Shown one piece after another: positions 1 through 5,508 of a stretch of 5,508 bases of DNA. Made by a program: the position numbers and the translations under genes. The stretch covers positions 1 to 5,508 of the forward strand of contig CAZJDM010000230.1 in NCBI GenBank assembly GCA_964544765.1, read 5' to 3'. The number at the start of each line of letters is the position of its first letter. The stretch's first letter is position 1. Under the pieces are notes generated by a model. It made no database searches and was not told the origin of the DNA. It saw only the letters and a list, made by a program, of their open reading frames with translations. The DNA is from CAZJDM01 sp964544765 (GTDB lineage: Bacteria; Bdellovibrionota_B; Oligoflexia; CAYFLR01).

Positions 1-435
1 GCAGAGGACCGCATTCATGGATTAGAATTGGGAGCAGATGATTATATTGTAAAACCATTCTCCATGAGAGAACTTTCTCTTCGTATCAAAATTATTTTAA
101 AAAGAAAAACTTTATCCACCACTAGTGAGTCGGTGCAATTAGGAAAAGCCTCTATTGATTTTTCTAAATTTCAGGCAACTGTAAAAAATATCACCACACC
201 CTTGAGCCAAAAAGAATGCGCTTTGCTTAAACTTTTATATGAACGAAAAGAAATGGTTGTAAGCAGAGATATAATACTTAACATGGTATGGTCAGAAGAT
301 GAGTTCCCTAACGAAAGAACCGTGGATAATTTTATTGTTAGACTAAGAAAAATTATTGAAGAAGACCCAAAGAAACCCCAAATCATCAGAAGTATCAGAG
401 GCATTGGTTACAAACTAATGGAAACAAACTTATGA
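1..435 (+). CDS. OmpR/PhoB-family response regulator, 3' part (5' end outside window)
   Basis: This is the C-terminal 144 residues of a two-component response regulator, a cytoplasmic transcription factor activated by phosphorylation from a sensor kinase. The frame is open to the left edge, so the gene starts upstream. A TTG at 28 is internal and not a real start. Fragment residues 1-20 are the end of the receiver domain, with the typical GLELGADDYIVKPF segment that contains the conserved Lys of the active site. The phosphorylated Asp lies outside the window. Residues from about 65 onward form a winged-helix DNA-binding domain: LSQKECALLKLL, then VVSRD, the recognition-helix stretch around NERTVDNFIVRLRK, and the closing RGIGYKL hairpin. 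The stop overlaps the hemE start as ATGA (432-435), which predicts translational coupling. Family assignment is firm. The signal sensed and the targets are unknown, and control of the heme genes is inference from position only. Confidence 0.93.
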   Translation, partial: AEDRIHGLELGADDYIVKPFSMRELSLRIKIILKRKTLSTTSESVQLGKASIDFSKFQATVKNITTPLSQKECALLKLLYERKEMVVSRDIILNMVWSEDEFPNERTVDNFIVRLRKIIEEDPKKPQIIRSIRGIGYKLMETNL

Positions 436-1550
436 ATTCAACAAATATAAACCTCTTACAACAAGCTTTGACCCGTAATAATACCCACAGACCTCCTTGC
501 TGGTTCATGAGACAGGCCGGCCGCTATCATTCTCATTATCAAAACCTGCGAGTTAAACATTCATTCATGCAATTATGTAAAGAACCAGAATTAGCTTGCC
601 AAGTAACCTTAGGACCAATAGAAGAATTCGATTTTGACGCGGCTATTTTATTTTCTGATATTCTTTTTCCATTAGAGGCGCTGGGGATGGGATTACATTA
701 TGATCCTGCTCCCAGATGCGATTGGTACTTTAATAGTATGGATGATATTAAGAAATTTAAAGAAAATTCTTCCACCAATATTACTGGTAATATTGCTAGT
801 AATAATACTGAAAATACTACTAATAATATGACAGATAATTTTACTGAGTTTTTTTCCTTTCAATCAAGAGCCTTAAATCAAATAAGATCTCATTTACCAA
901 AAGATAAGGGACTTCTAGGATTTGTGGGAGGACCTCTAACTTTATTTTCTTACGCCTCAGAAAATTCAACCAAAGGGATTTACGATGGACGCTTTGATGC
1001 CTTTTGTGAACAATTACACCCTATTCTTCTTCAAAATATGTTGATTCAGGCTGAGGAAAATATTGATGCTATAGCTATATTTGATACAAGTGCCGGAGAA
1101 TTAGATCCTGTAACTTACCAAAATAAAGTAGTTCCTCATTTAACTAAACTGCTTAATGAATTTCGTGGACAGAGCAAAAATAGCAAAAAAAGCGACCTTC
1201 CCATAATTTATTATTCCTTAGGTACTAGTGAGTACCACTGGGACCAATTGACTAATTTACCTATTGATTGCCTTGGAGTTGATTGGCGACATGATATTAG
1301 CAGTGTTTTAAGAAATTATCATGATAAATGGGCCATTCAAGGCAACATACCTCCTTACTGGCTAACCTTAAATAAAGAAAACCTAGCCAAATTGGCTCAC
1401 AATTACTTTAATCAGCTTCAAAATCTACCAAACGAATATCTAAAAGGTTGGATTTGTGGTTTAGGGCATGGTGTTACACCTAAAGCATCTCAAGATAATG
1501 TAAAATTTCTAGTTTCTTTGCAAAAGGAGGTCTTCAATGACACAAACTAA
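432..1550 (+). CDS. hemE: Uroporphyrinogen III decarboxylase
   Basis: Cytoplasmic enzyme that removes four carboxyl groups from uroporphyrinogen III to give coproporphyrinogen III. The 372-residue product has the N-terminal signature at 20-32 (RPPCWFMRQAGRY, with the two substrate-binding Arg at 27 and 31). It has the essential Asp in FSDIL (D76), the GGPLTLFSY segment with a conserved Tyr (Y174), FDTSAG at 217-222, and the C-terminal GLGHGVTP motif with conserved His (H346). It is longer than the usual ~340-355 residues. The excess lies mainly in an Asn/Thr-rich repeat at 112-139 and a Ser/Lys/Asn-rich insert at about 246-255, both where the family has variable loops. The start is set by the ATGA overlap with the upstream regulator. 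The only Shine-Dalgarno-like sequence is a weak GGAA at 420-423, so coupling probably matters. The 3' end overlaps hemN by 14 bases. Confidence 0.96.
   Translation: MNSTNINLLQQALTRNNTHRPPCWFMRQAGRYHSHYQNLRVKHSFMQLCKEPELACQVTLGPIEEFDFDAAILFSDILFPLEALGMGLHYDPAPRCDWYFNSMDDIKKFKENSSTNITGNIASNNTENTTNNMTDNFTEFFSFQSRALNQIRSHLPKDKGLLGFVGGPLTLFSYASENSTKGIYDGRFDAFCEQLHPILLQNMLIQAEENIDAIAIFDTSAGELDPVTYQNKVVPHLTKLLNEFRGQSKNSKKSDLPIIYYSLGTSEYHWDQLTNLPIDCLGVDWRHDISSVLRNYHDKWAIQGNIPPYWLTLNKENLAKLAHNYFNQLQNLPNEYLKGWICGLGHGVTPKASQDNVKFLVSLQKEVFNDTN
765..848 (+). repeat. Seven-unit degenerate 12-bp tandem repeat inside hemE
   Basis: Seven consecutive 12-base units, each beginning with AAT, run in frame and encode a tetrapeptide array N-x-(T/S)-x at HemE residues 112-139. 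Examples are NITG, NNTE, NMTD and NFTE. One unit (NIAS) breaks the third-position rule. The first unit (765-776) is the most diverged, and the core is 777-848. The array sits between the conserved N-terminal half and the GFVGGPLTL segment, where homologues carry a short linker. The in-frame unit and degenerate copies suggest old slippage-driven expansion. Confidence 0.85.
1173..1191 (+). repeat. 9-bp duplication and A7 tract in hemE
   Basis: Two adjacent 9-base copies (AGCAAAAAT at 1173-1181 and AGCAAAAAA at 1182-1190) end in a run of seven A (1185-1191). They encode part of a Ser/Lys/Asn insert at HemE residues about 248-254. The unit keeps the reading frame. Confidence 0.6.
1524..1530 (+). 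promoter_or_regulatory. Strong ribosome binding site for hemN, inside hemE
   Basis: AAGGAGG lies six bases before the ATG at 1537 and is the only near-consensus Shine-Dalgarno site in the window. It fixes the hemN start. Because it is inside the hemE reading frame, HemN translation can initiate independently at a high rate while ribosomes are finishing hemE. Confidence 0.9.
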
Positions 1551-2931
1551 AACCAAAGATACTACTAATTTATTCAACAAATACGATCAACCTGGCCCCA
1601 GATATACCAGTTATCCCACTGTCCCATATTGGTCCCCTAACCAAAATCCATCGCCTGAAAAGTGGATTCATGAAATGCGTAACCAATTTAATCTAGCCAA
1701 CAAAAAAGACGTGGGGGCTTCTATATACATTCACGTTCCTTATTGTCGATCACAATGTAGTTATTGTGGTTGTAACACTCAAATTCTTAAAAACAACCAA
1801 ATCCTAGAAAATTATGTTGATTGTTTATTAACAGAATGGAACTTATATCAACGGAACTTACAACTAACTTCACCTATCAAGCTTGAGGAGCTACACCTAG
1901 GAGGAGGAAGTCCCAACATTCTTTCCCATGAGCTTTTGACCAAACTAATTGAAGGAATCTCAAAAGATGTTACTATGGGAGAAAACCAAGAATTCTCCAT
2001 TGAGGTTGATCCTCGCAATACTACTTTAACGCAATTGCAACTATTAAGAACTTTGGATTTTAGGCGTATAAGCATTGGTGTTCAGGACTTTGATCCTAAA
2101 GTAATGAAAATCATTAATCGTGTACAATCATTTGAACAAGTATCAAGTATTACCCAAGCAGCTAGAAAATTGGGATTCCACAGTATTAATTTTGACCTTA
2201 TCTTTGGCCTCCCCCTACAAACAGAAGAAACCACTGAGCGTACATTTGAATTAGTAAAACAGCTTAAGCCTGACCGAATAGCTTACTATAGTTATGCACA
2301 TGTTCCATGGATCAAACCAAGTCAGCGTCTTTTCTCTCAAGATGAGATCCCTACTGGAGAACAAAAGCGAAAACTTTACGAGTTAGGCAGGAGTTTACTA
2401 CTAGATTTTGGTTATCAAGAAATTGGCATGGATCATTTCGCGTTAGAGCAAGATTCCCTTTACCAGGCATCTATACAAAACAAATTACATCGCAACTTTA
2501 TGGGATATACCAATAAAGAAAGAATACCCCTTATTGGGCTGGGAGCTTCTTCTATTGGAGATACATGGACCGCATTTGCCCAAAACGAAAAAATCACCAA
2601 GTTATATCAACAAAAAATTGAAAACGGTATTTTACCTATTTTTCATGGACATCTTTTAGATCCAGAGGATCAAATTTTACGACGTCATATTTTGAATATC
2701 ATGACTAAATTTCATACTCAGTGGAATGATAATGAACTATGGACCGACTGGCTGGATAACGTACCCGTAAAATTAGCTGAGCTTGAAAAGGATCAACTTG
2801 TTATGTTAACTCCTACTTCCTGTACCGTAACGAAAAAGGGAAGACCTTTTTTAAGAAATATTTGCATGGCGTTTGACGCCAAATTAGGAAGAATAAAGCC
2901 CAAGGATCAATTATTTAGTAAAACGGTTTAA
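1537..2931 (+). CDS. hemN: Oxygen-independent coproporphyrinogen III oxidase (radical SAM)
   Basis: Converts coproporphyrinogen III to protoporphyrinogen IX by oxidative decarboxylation of two propionates, using S-adenosylmethionine and a [4Fe-4S] cluster in the cytoplasm. The cluster motif CxxxCxxC is at C70, C74 and C77, followed by C79, the CxC ending typical of true HemN. GGGSP (122-126) is the SAM-binding glycine motif. Features separating HemN from the heme chaperone HemW are the N-terminal PGPRYTSYPT (19-28), the YSYAHVPW segment (251-258) and HRNFMGYT (318-325). The 464-residue length is close to the well-known E. coli enzyme (about 457). The C-terminal domain, with ILRRHILNIM near 380, is complete. 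The start is fixed by the strong AAGGAGG site. The gene overlaps hemE by 14 bases and is followed by hemH after 9 bases. Confidence 0.96.
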   Translation: MTQTKTKDTTNLFNKYDQPGPRYTSYPTVPYWSPNQNPSPEKWIHEMRNQFNLANKKDVGASIYIHVPYCRSQCSYCGCNTQILKNNQILENYVDCLLTEWNLYQRNLQLTSPIKLEELHLGGGSPNILSHELLTKLIEGISKDVTMGENQEFSIEVDPRNTTLTQLQLLRTLDFRRISIGVQDFDPKVMKIINRVQSFEQVSSITQAARKLGFHSINFDLIFGLPLQTEETTERTFELVKQLKPDRIAYYSYAHVPWIKPSQRLFSQDEIPTGEQKRKLYELGRSLLLDFGYQEIGMDHFALEQDSLYQASIQNKLHRNFMGYTNKERIPLIGLGASSIGDTWTAFAQNEKITKLYQQKIENGILPIFHGHLLDPEDQILRRHILNIMTKFHTQWNDNELWTDWLDNVPVKLAELEKDQLVMLTPTSCTVTKKGRPFLRNICMAFDAKLGRIKPKDQLFSKTV

Positions 2932-2940
2932 TGATCGCTT

Positions 2941-3966
2941 ATGAGACAAGCAATATTACTTCTCAACTTTGGAGGCCCAGAATCACTGGTTGAAATTAAA
3001 CCCTTTTTATTTCGTCTGTTTAGTGCTCCTGAGATTTTAACTGGAATTCCGGCTTTTTTTCGCCCTCTTATAGCTTTTTTTATTTCCCTTCTTCGACTAA
3101 AAAAAGCTAAAAAAATATACCGTCAAATTAATGGTAAATCACCACAGAATTTTTATACTCGCAAGCAAGCTCAAGCTTTAGATCAAGCTTTAGCTCAGTC
3201 TCCAGCTTATCATTATCCGAGTCCTATTCGCATTGCATCGGCAAATCGCACAACTGAACCTTCCATACGCCACACTTTGCAGCAATTAAAACAAAAGAAT
3301 ATTGAAAAACTAATTCTACTCCCTCTCTTTCCTCAGTATTCTACGACAACCACCGGATCTTGTTTTAATGAGGTTGATAGACAATTAATAAAACTCAAAT
3401 GGTATCCTCAAATTATCAAGATTGATTCTTGGTATCAAAATGAAGACTATATAAACCTTGTTGTACAAACCATCGAAGAACAAATAATATGTATACAAGC
3501 TAATAATAATGAAAACGACCAAAATGAAGATTTACCTGCACATATCCTTTTTTCCGCTCATTCACTCCCAATGAAAACAGTTGAAAAAGGTGATCCTTAC
3601 CCTACTCAAATAAACAATTTTGTAAGCACCCTTACCAAGAGGATCCAATCAAAATATCCGCAACAATTTACTTATTCCTTGGCTTATCAATCTAGACTTG
3701 GTCCCTTAAAATGGCTCGAACCGTATCTATCAGATGAAATTCAGCGATTAGCTACTGTTGGCATCAAACAATTAATTATGGTACCTATTAGCTTTGTAAG
3801 TGATCATATTGAGACCCTATATGAACTGGATCAAGTTTATGCCAGACTATCAAGTGATTGTGGTATATTGCATTATCACAGATGCAGGACTTTCAATGAT
3901 GACATAGCTTTTACTAAGGTTTTACAATCTATAACTAAAAGTAAAATAAAGTATAACAAGGTATAG
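2941..3966 (+). CDS. hemH: Ferrochelatase
   Basis: Inserts ferrous iron into protoporphyrin IX to give protoheme, the last step of the pathway, usually at the cytoplasmic face of the membrane. The 341-residue product shows the N-terminal LLLNFGGPE, the INGKSPQNFYTRKQ segment (63-76), LPLFPQYSTTTTGS (127-140), the metal-site His in FSAHSLP (H207), YQSRLGPLKWLEPY (249-262), and VPISFVSDHIETLYELD with the partner Glu (E291). The length is normal for a bacterial ferrochelatase, although an Asn/Glu/Asp-rich insert lies at about 187-197. No transmembrane tail is seen at the C terminus. The ATG at 2941 is nine bases after the hemN stop with no recognisable Shine-Dalgarno site, so translation probably depends on ribosomes arriving from hemN. 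The last codons and the stop lie within the 10-bp repeat that leads into the next gene. Confidence 0.96.
   Translation: MRQAILLLNFGGPESLVEIKPFLFRLFSAPEILTGIPAFFRPLIAFFISLLRLKKAKKIYRQINGKSPQNFYTRKQAQALDQALAQSPAYHYPSPIRIASANRTTEPSIRHTLQQLKQKNIEKLILLPLFPQYSTTTTGSCFNEVDRQLIKLKWYPQIIKIDSWYQNEDYINLVVQTIEEQIICIQANNNENDQNEDLPAHILFSAHSLPMKTVEKGDPYPTQINNFVSTLTKRIQSKYPQQFTYSLAYQSRLGPLKWLEPYLSDEIQRLATVGIKQLIMVPISFVSDHIETLYELDQVYARLSSDCGILHYHRCRTFNDDIAFTKVLQSITKSKIKYNKV
3071..3109 (+). repeat. 11-bp perfect inverted repeat with A7/T7 tracts in hemH
   Basis: TAGCTTTTTTT (3071-3081) and AAAAAAAGCTA (3099-3109) are perfect reverse complements separated by 17 bases. Two more seven-base homopolymers flank them, T7 at 3054-3060 and A7 at 3109-3115. 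The mRNA could form a long but A-U-rich hairpin near the start of hemH. No function is known, and the composition may explain it by chance. Confidence 0.5.
3171..3194 (+). repeat. 12-bp tandem duplication in hemH
   Basis: Two adjacent copies of TCAAGCTTTAG(A/C) differ only at the last base and encode the QALD/QALA pair at HemH residues about 78-85. The multiple-of-three unit leaves the frame intact. The high identity suggests that the duplication is younger than the hemE array. Confidence 0.75.
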
Positions 3967-3990
3967 TAAGGTATAGTAAGGTATAGTAAT
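3951..3990 (+). repeat. 10-bp tandem repeat spanning the hemH/oxidase junction
   Basis: Four head-to-tail copies of GTATAGTAAG occupy 3951-3960 (two changes), 3961-3970 and 3971-3980 (identical), and 3981-3990 (last base changed). The hemH stop TAG (3964-3966) is in the second copy. The oxidase ATG (3989-3991) begins in the last copy. Every unit carries stop triplets and the junctions give AAGG, so the array acts as spacer, terminator of translation and ribosome binding sequence. Confidence 0.95.
3978..3981 (+). promoter_or_regulatory. Repeat-derived ribosome binding site for the oxidase gene
   Basis: AAGG lies seven bases before the ATG at 3989 and is formed at the boundary between two 10-bp repeat units. 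The same tetranucleotide recurs at 3968-3971 and 3958-3961. It is short, so initiation may be moderate and helped by ribosomes that end at the hemH stop 22 bases upstream. Confidence 0.6.
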
Positions 3991-5272
3991 GATCGGAACT
4001 CTTGATACCACCAAAAAACAGATAACCATAGTAGGCGCTGGCATTTCAGGATTACTGGCGGCCTATTCATTAGATAAAAAAGGCTTTGAGGTTACCCTTA
4101 TTGAAGCCGAAAAGAACGTTGGTGGATTAATCAAAACCACCCAAACCCCTTATGGTATCAGCGAAAGTGCGGCTCATTCGATTTTAACATCACCGGAGGT
4201 TGTATCATTTTGTGAAGAGTTAGGAATTCAATTAAACACCATTCAGCCAGATTCTAAGGCTCGGTATATTTGTCGAAATCACAAATTACAAAAGTTCCCT
4301 CTAACTTTTGGCGAAACTGTTTCCACCGTTAAAAACATGTTATTAAGAAAAGCAACCGCTCAAGATGATTTTGATAATATGGATCTATCGACCTGGGCCC
4401 ATAAATTTTTGGGGCAAGGTCCTTTAGATTATCTGGTAGCTCCTTTTGTATTGGGAGTTTATGGGGCATCAACATCCAATATAAATATGCGAACGGCCTT
4501 TCCTTTTTTGGATATTCAACCAAACAAAGCTCTATTTTCGCATTTGTGGAATTACCGACAAACCAAAAATAGAAATAACAAAAGTCAACATCGTACACGA
4601 ATGGTTGTTCCTAAATATGGAATGCAAAACATCATCGAAGCGCTTGAAAAGTGTCTATTCAATAGGCTTGGAACCCGCTTTATCAAAAATCAAAAAGTGG
4701 AAACTTTGCCTGCTGACTACTCTAATTTAATGTTATGTGTTCCTACTAAAGAGGCTTCCTCTTTAGTAAGTCAAGTGGCACCTGATTTATCACAAGCTTT
4801 AAAGCAAGTATCATATAGCCAGATCATTTCTGCCACTGTTTATATTAAACAAAAAGACTTTATTTCTCCTGTTAAGGGAGTAGGAGTATTAATTCCACCT
4901 ATCGAAAACCGTAAGATCTTAGGAATTTTATTTAACTCAAGTAGTTTTAAAAACCGAGTTACTGAGTCAAACATGCAGTCTTTTACAGTAATGATGGGGG
5001 GTGATATAAATCCCGAGGTATTTAATTTAAATGATGATCAATTAAAGTCCATTATTACTAACGAAATGAGACAAATTCTTTCTTTAAAAGGAGAACCAGT
5101 TCATTTTGTTATTCATCGCCAACCTAGGGCTATCCCTCACTATGATCACCATTTACTCCAAGTATGGAACATTGCCAAAAAGGGTTGGTGCAATAAACCA
5201 GGAAATATGCTTTTTGGCAATTATACTAACAAAGTGAGTATAAGGGGAATGATCGAAGAATACGCAACTTAA
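3989..5272 (+). CDS. hemG: FAD-dependent protoporphyrinogen oxidase (HemY-type)
   Basis: Flavoprotein that oxidises protoporphyrinogen IX to protoporphyrin IX, normally with oxygen as acceptor. The 427-residue product has an N-terminal Rossmann FAD site, IVGAGISGLLAAYSL (14-28) with GxGxxG at 16-21, and the acidic E39 closing the second strand. GGLIKT follows at 45-50. LDYLVAPFVLGVYGAS (146-161) matches the family's conserved central segment, and RQPRAIPHYDHH (377-388) and GNYTNKVSIRGMIEEY (410-425) match the C-terminal FAD-contacting end. It is somewhat shorter than the common 450-480 residues. A polar Asn/Lys/Arg-rich loop lies at about 190-204. The symbol hemG is used as for eukaryotic-type PPOX; the older bacterial name is hemY. 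It is not the small flavodoxin-like E. coli HemG. A coproporphyrinogen oxidase role (CgoX/HemY of Gram-positives) is less likely because HemN supplies protoporphyrinogen. The start lies in the 10-bp repeat and is supported by the FAD site shortly after it. Confidence 0.92.
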   Translation: MIGTLDTTKKQITIVGAGISGLLAAYSLDKKGFEVTLIEAEKNVGGLIKTTQTPYGISESAAHSILTSPEVVSFCEELGIQLNTIQPDSKARYICRNHKLQKFPLTFGETVSTVKNMLLRKATAQDDFDNMDLSTWAHKFLGQGPLDYLVAPFVLGVYGASTSNINMRTAFPFLDIQPNKALFSHLWNYRQTKNRNNKSQHRTRMVVPKYGMQNIIEALEKCLFNRLGTRFIKNQKVETLPADYSNLMLCVPTKEASSLVSQVAPDLSQALKQVSYSQIISATVYIKQKDFISPVKGVGVLIPPIENRKILGILFNSSSFKNRVTESNMQSFTVMMGGDINPEVFNLNDDQLKSIITNEMRQILSLKGEPVHFVIHRQPRAIPHYDHHLLQVWNIAKKGWCNKPGNMLFGNYTNKVSIRGMIEEYAT

Positions 5273-5325
5273 CATTGCGCGCTAGAAAGTGTGGTGAAAT
5301 TGTAACTTGTTGAGCGCATAATGTT
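5271..5325 (+). other. Imperfect hairpin after the heme genes, possible weak 3' end
   Basis: AACATT (5271-5276) pairs perfectly with AATGTT (5320-5325), and GCGCT (5279-5283) pairs with AGCGC (5313-5317). A G-T wobble and one mismatch lie between them, and the loop is 29 bases. There is no T-run directly after it: an A-rich stretch follows, and T-runs appear only near 5367. It may mark or protect the transcript end but is not a standard intrinsic terminator. Confidence 0.35.
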
Positions 5326-5336
5326 GAGAGCATAAT
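5309..5336 (+). repeat. 14-bp tandem duplication downstream of the oxidase gene
   Basis: GTTGAGCGCATAAT (5309-5322) is followed at once by GTTGAGAGCATAAT (5323-5336), with one mismatch. The first copy provides the 3' arm of the hairpin at 5271-5325. The rest of the spacer 5273-5466 contains no gene I can support on either strand. Confidence 0.85.
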
Positions 5337-5379
5337 TCAATAAAAAAATCAGAGTTATATATGTAATTTTTTGAACTTT

Positions 5380-5408
5380 TTGACAACTCCTTATTTTTTC
5401 TCTAAAAT
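5380..5408 (+). promoter_or_regulatory. Sigma-70-like promoter upstream of the intron
   Basis: A perfect -35 TTGACA (5380-5385) is followed after exactly 17 bases by TAAAAT (5403-5408), five of six matches to the -10 consensus. The start of transcription would be near 5415. Two further TATAAT hexamers follow at 5416-5421 and 5425-5430 but lack a -35 at proper distance. The promoter points right, away from the heme genes, so it should serve the next locus and would transcribe into the intron. Confidence 0.65.
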
Positions 5409-5466
5409 TAGTCGATATAATGTTTATAATAACAATTTTTACCAATATTTAAGATGCGTTTACCCT

Positions 5467-5508
5467 GTGCGCCACGAAGTGGCGCCAAACTACTGGTGAA
5501 AGTCCAGG
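5467..5508 (+). mobile_element. 5' end of a group II intron (partial, cut by the window edge)
   Basis: The right edge begins with GTGCG (5467-5471), the conserved 5' boundary of group II introns. A seven-base-pair hairpin follows (5469-5475 with 5479-5485, loop GAA). Then comes GGTGAAAGTCC (5495-5505) inside a short stem (CTGG 5493-5496 with CCAG 5504-5507). This GTGCG, hairpin, GGTGAAAGTCC order is the usual opening of domain I in many bacterial group II introns. The orientation is +, so the rest of the ribozyme, and any reverse transcriptase/maturase gene in domain IV, would lie to the right. The intron class cannot be assigned from 42 bases. The upstream exon ends at 5466, and the six bases before it (TACCCT) are the candidate IBS1. 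Confidence 0.78.

Noticed and set aside
112..120. TTATCCACC resembling a DnaA box
   Set aside because: A single near-match inside the coding sequence of the regulator, with no other boxes or AT-rich unwinding region; most likely chance.
171..404. Minus-strand open frame opposite the regulator, and similar ones at 1848-2075, 3876-4070 and 4329-4598
   Set aside because: Each lies antisense to a well-conserved gene, shows no recognisable motif and has no independent support; they are shadows of the + strand genes.
28..435. TTG at 28 as the start of the response regulator
   Set aside because: The same frame is open to position 1 and encodes the conserved end of the receiver domain (GLELGADDY), so the gene continues to the left.
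1537..2931. HemW-type heme chaperone instead of HemN
   Set aside because: The PRYTSYPT N terminus, CxxxCxxCxC motif and HRNFMGYT segment are features of true HemN.
2931..2993. Short frame starting at the ATG overlapping the hemN stop (TAATGA)
   Set aside because: It gives only about 20 codons out of frame with the conserved hemH N terminus (LLLNFGGPE), which needs the ATG at 2941.
5271..5345. Standard rho-independent terminator for the heme operon
   Set aside because: The stem is interrupted, the loop is long, and the next bases are A-rich rather than a T-run on the + strand; on the minus strand the T-run is on the wrong side of the stem.
5380..5421. TTGACA paired with the perfect TATAAT at 5416 as the promoter
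   Set aside because: The spacing would be 30 bases, too long for sigma-70; TAAAAT at 5403 has the ideal 17-base spacing.

Overview
This is an AT-rich bacterial window that is densely coded on the + strand. It carries the end of a response-regulator gene, a compact set of four lower-pathway heme biosynthesis genes (hemE, hemN, hemH and a FAD-type protoporphyrinogen oxidase), a spacer of about 190 bases with a good sigma-70-like promoter, and the first ~42 bases of what looks like a group II intron running off the right edge.

Layout. Positions 1-435 hold the 3' part of an OmpR/PhoB-family response regulator, whose stop codon overlaps the hemE start in an ATGA junction (432-435). hemE (432-1550) overlaps hemN (1537-2931) by 14 bases, and the hemN ribosome binding site lies inside hemE. 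hemH (2941-3966) follows after 9 bases with no visible Shine-Dalgarno site. The oxidase gene (3989-5272) follows after 22 bases made almost wholly of a 10-bp tandem repeat, which also supplies its ribosome binding sequence. All five genes are probably one transcription unit, with the promoter upstream of the window.

Together the four enzymes cover uroporphyrinogen III -> coproporphyrinogen III (HemE) -> protoporphyrinogen IX (HemN, radical SAM, no oxygen needed) -> protoporphyrin IX (flavin oxidase) -> protoheme (HemH). This is the classical protoporphyrin-dependent route of Gram-negative bacteria, not the coproporphyrin route of Firmicutes and Actinobacteria. The translationally coupled regulator suggests that heme synthesis here may be tied to a two-component system.

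The organism cannot be fixed from the sequence. The pathway type argues for a Gram-negative lineage. The AT-rich composition and compact heme cluster would fit something like Bdellovibrionota or an environmental chlamydia, but that is a guess.

The most unusual feature is a series of short tandem duplications. Inside genes the units are 12, 12 and 9 bp, all multiples of three. Between genes they are 10 and 14 bp. The clearest is a seven-unit, 12-bp repeat inside hemE that encodes an Asn-x-Thr/Ser-x tetrapeptide array in a loop of an otherwise ordinary enzyme. I see no convincing new multi-gene system. The best leads are the hemE repeat, the repeat-built ribosome binding site before the oxidase gene, and the intron inserted just downstream of a promoter.
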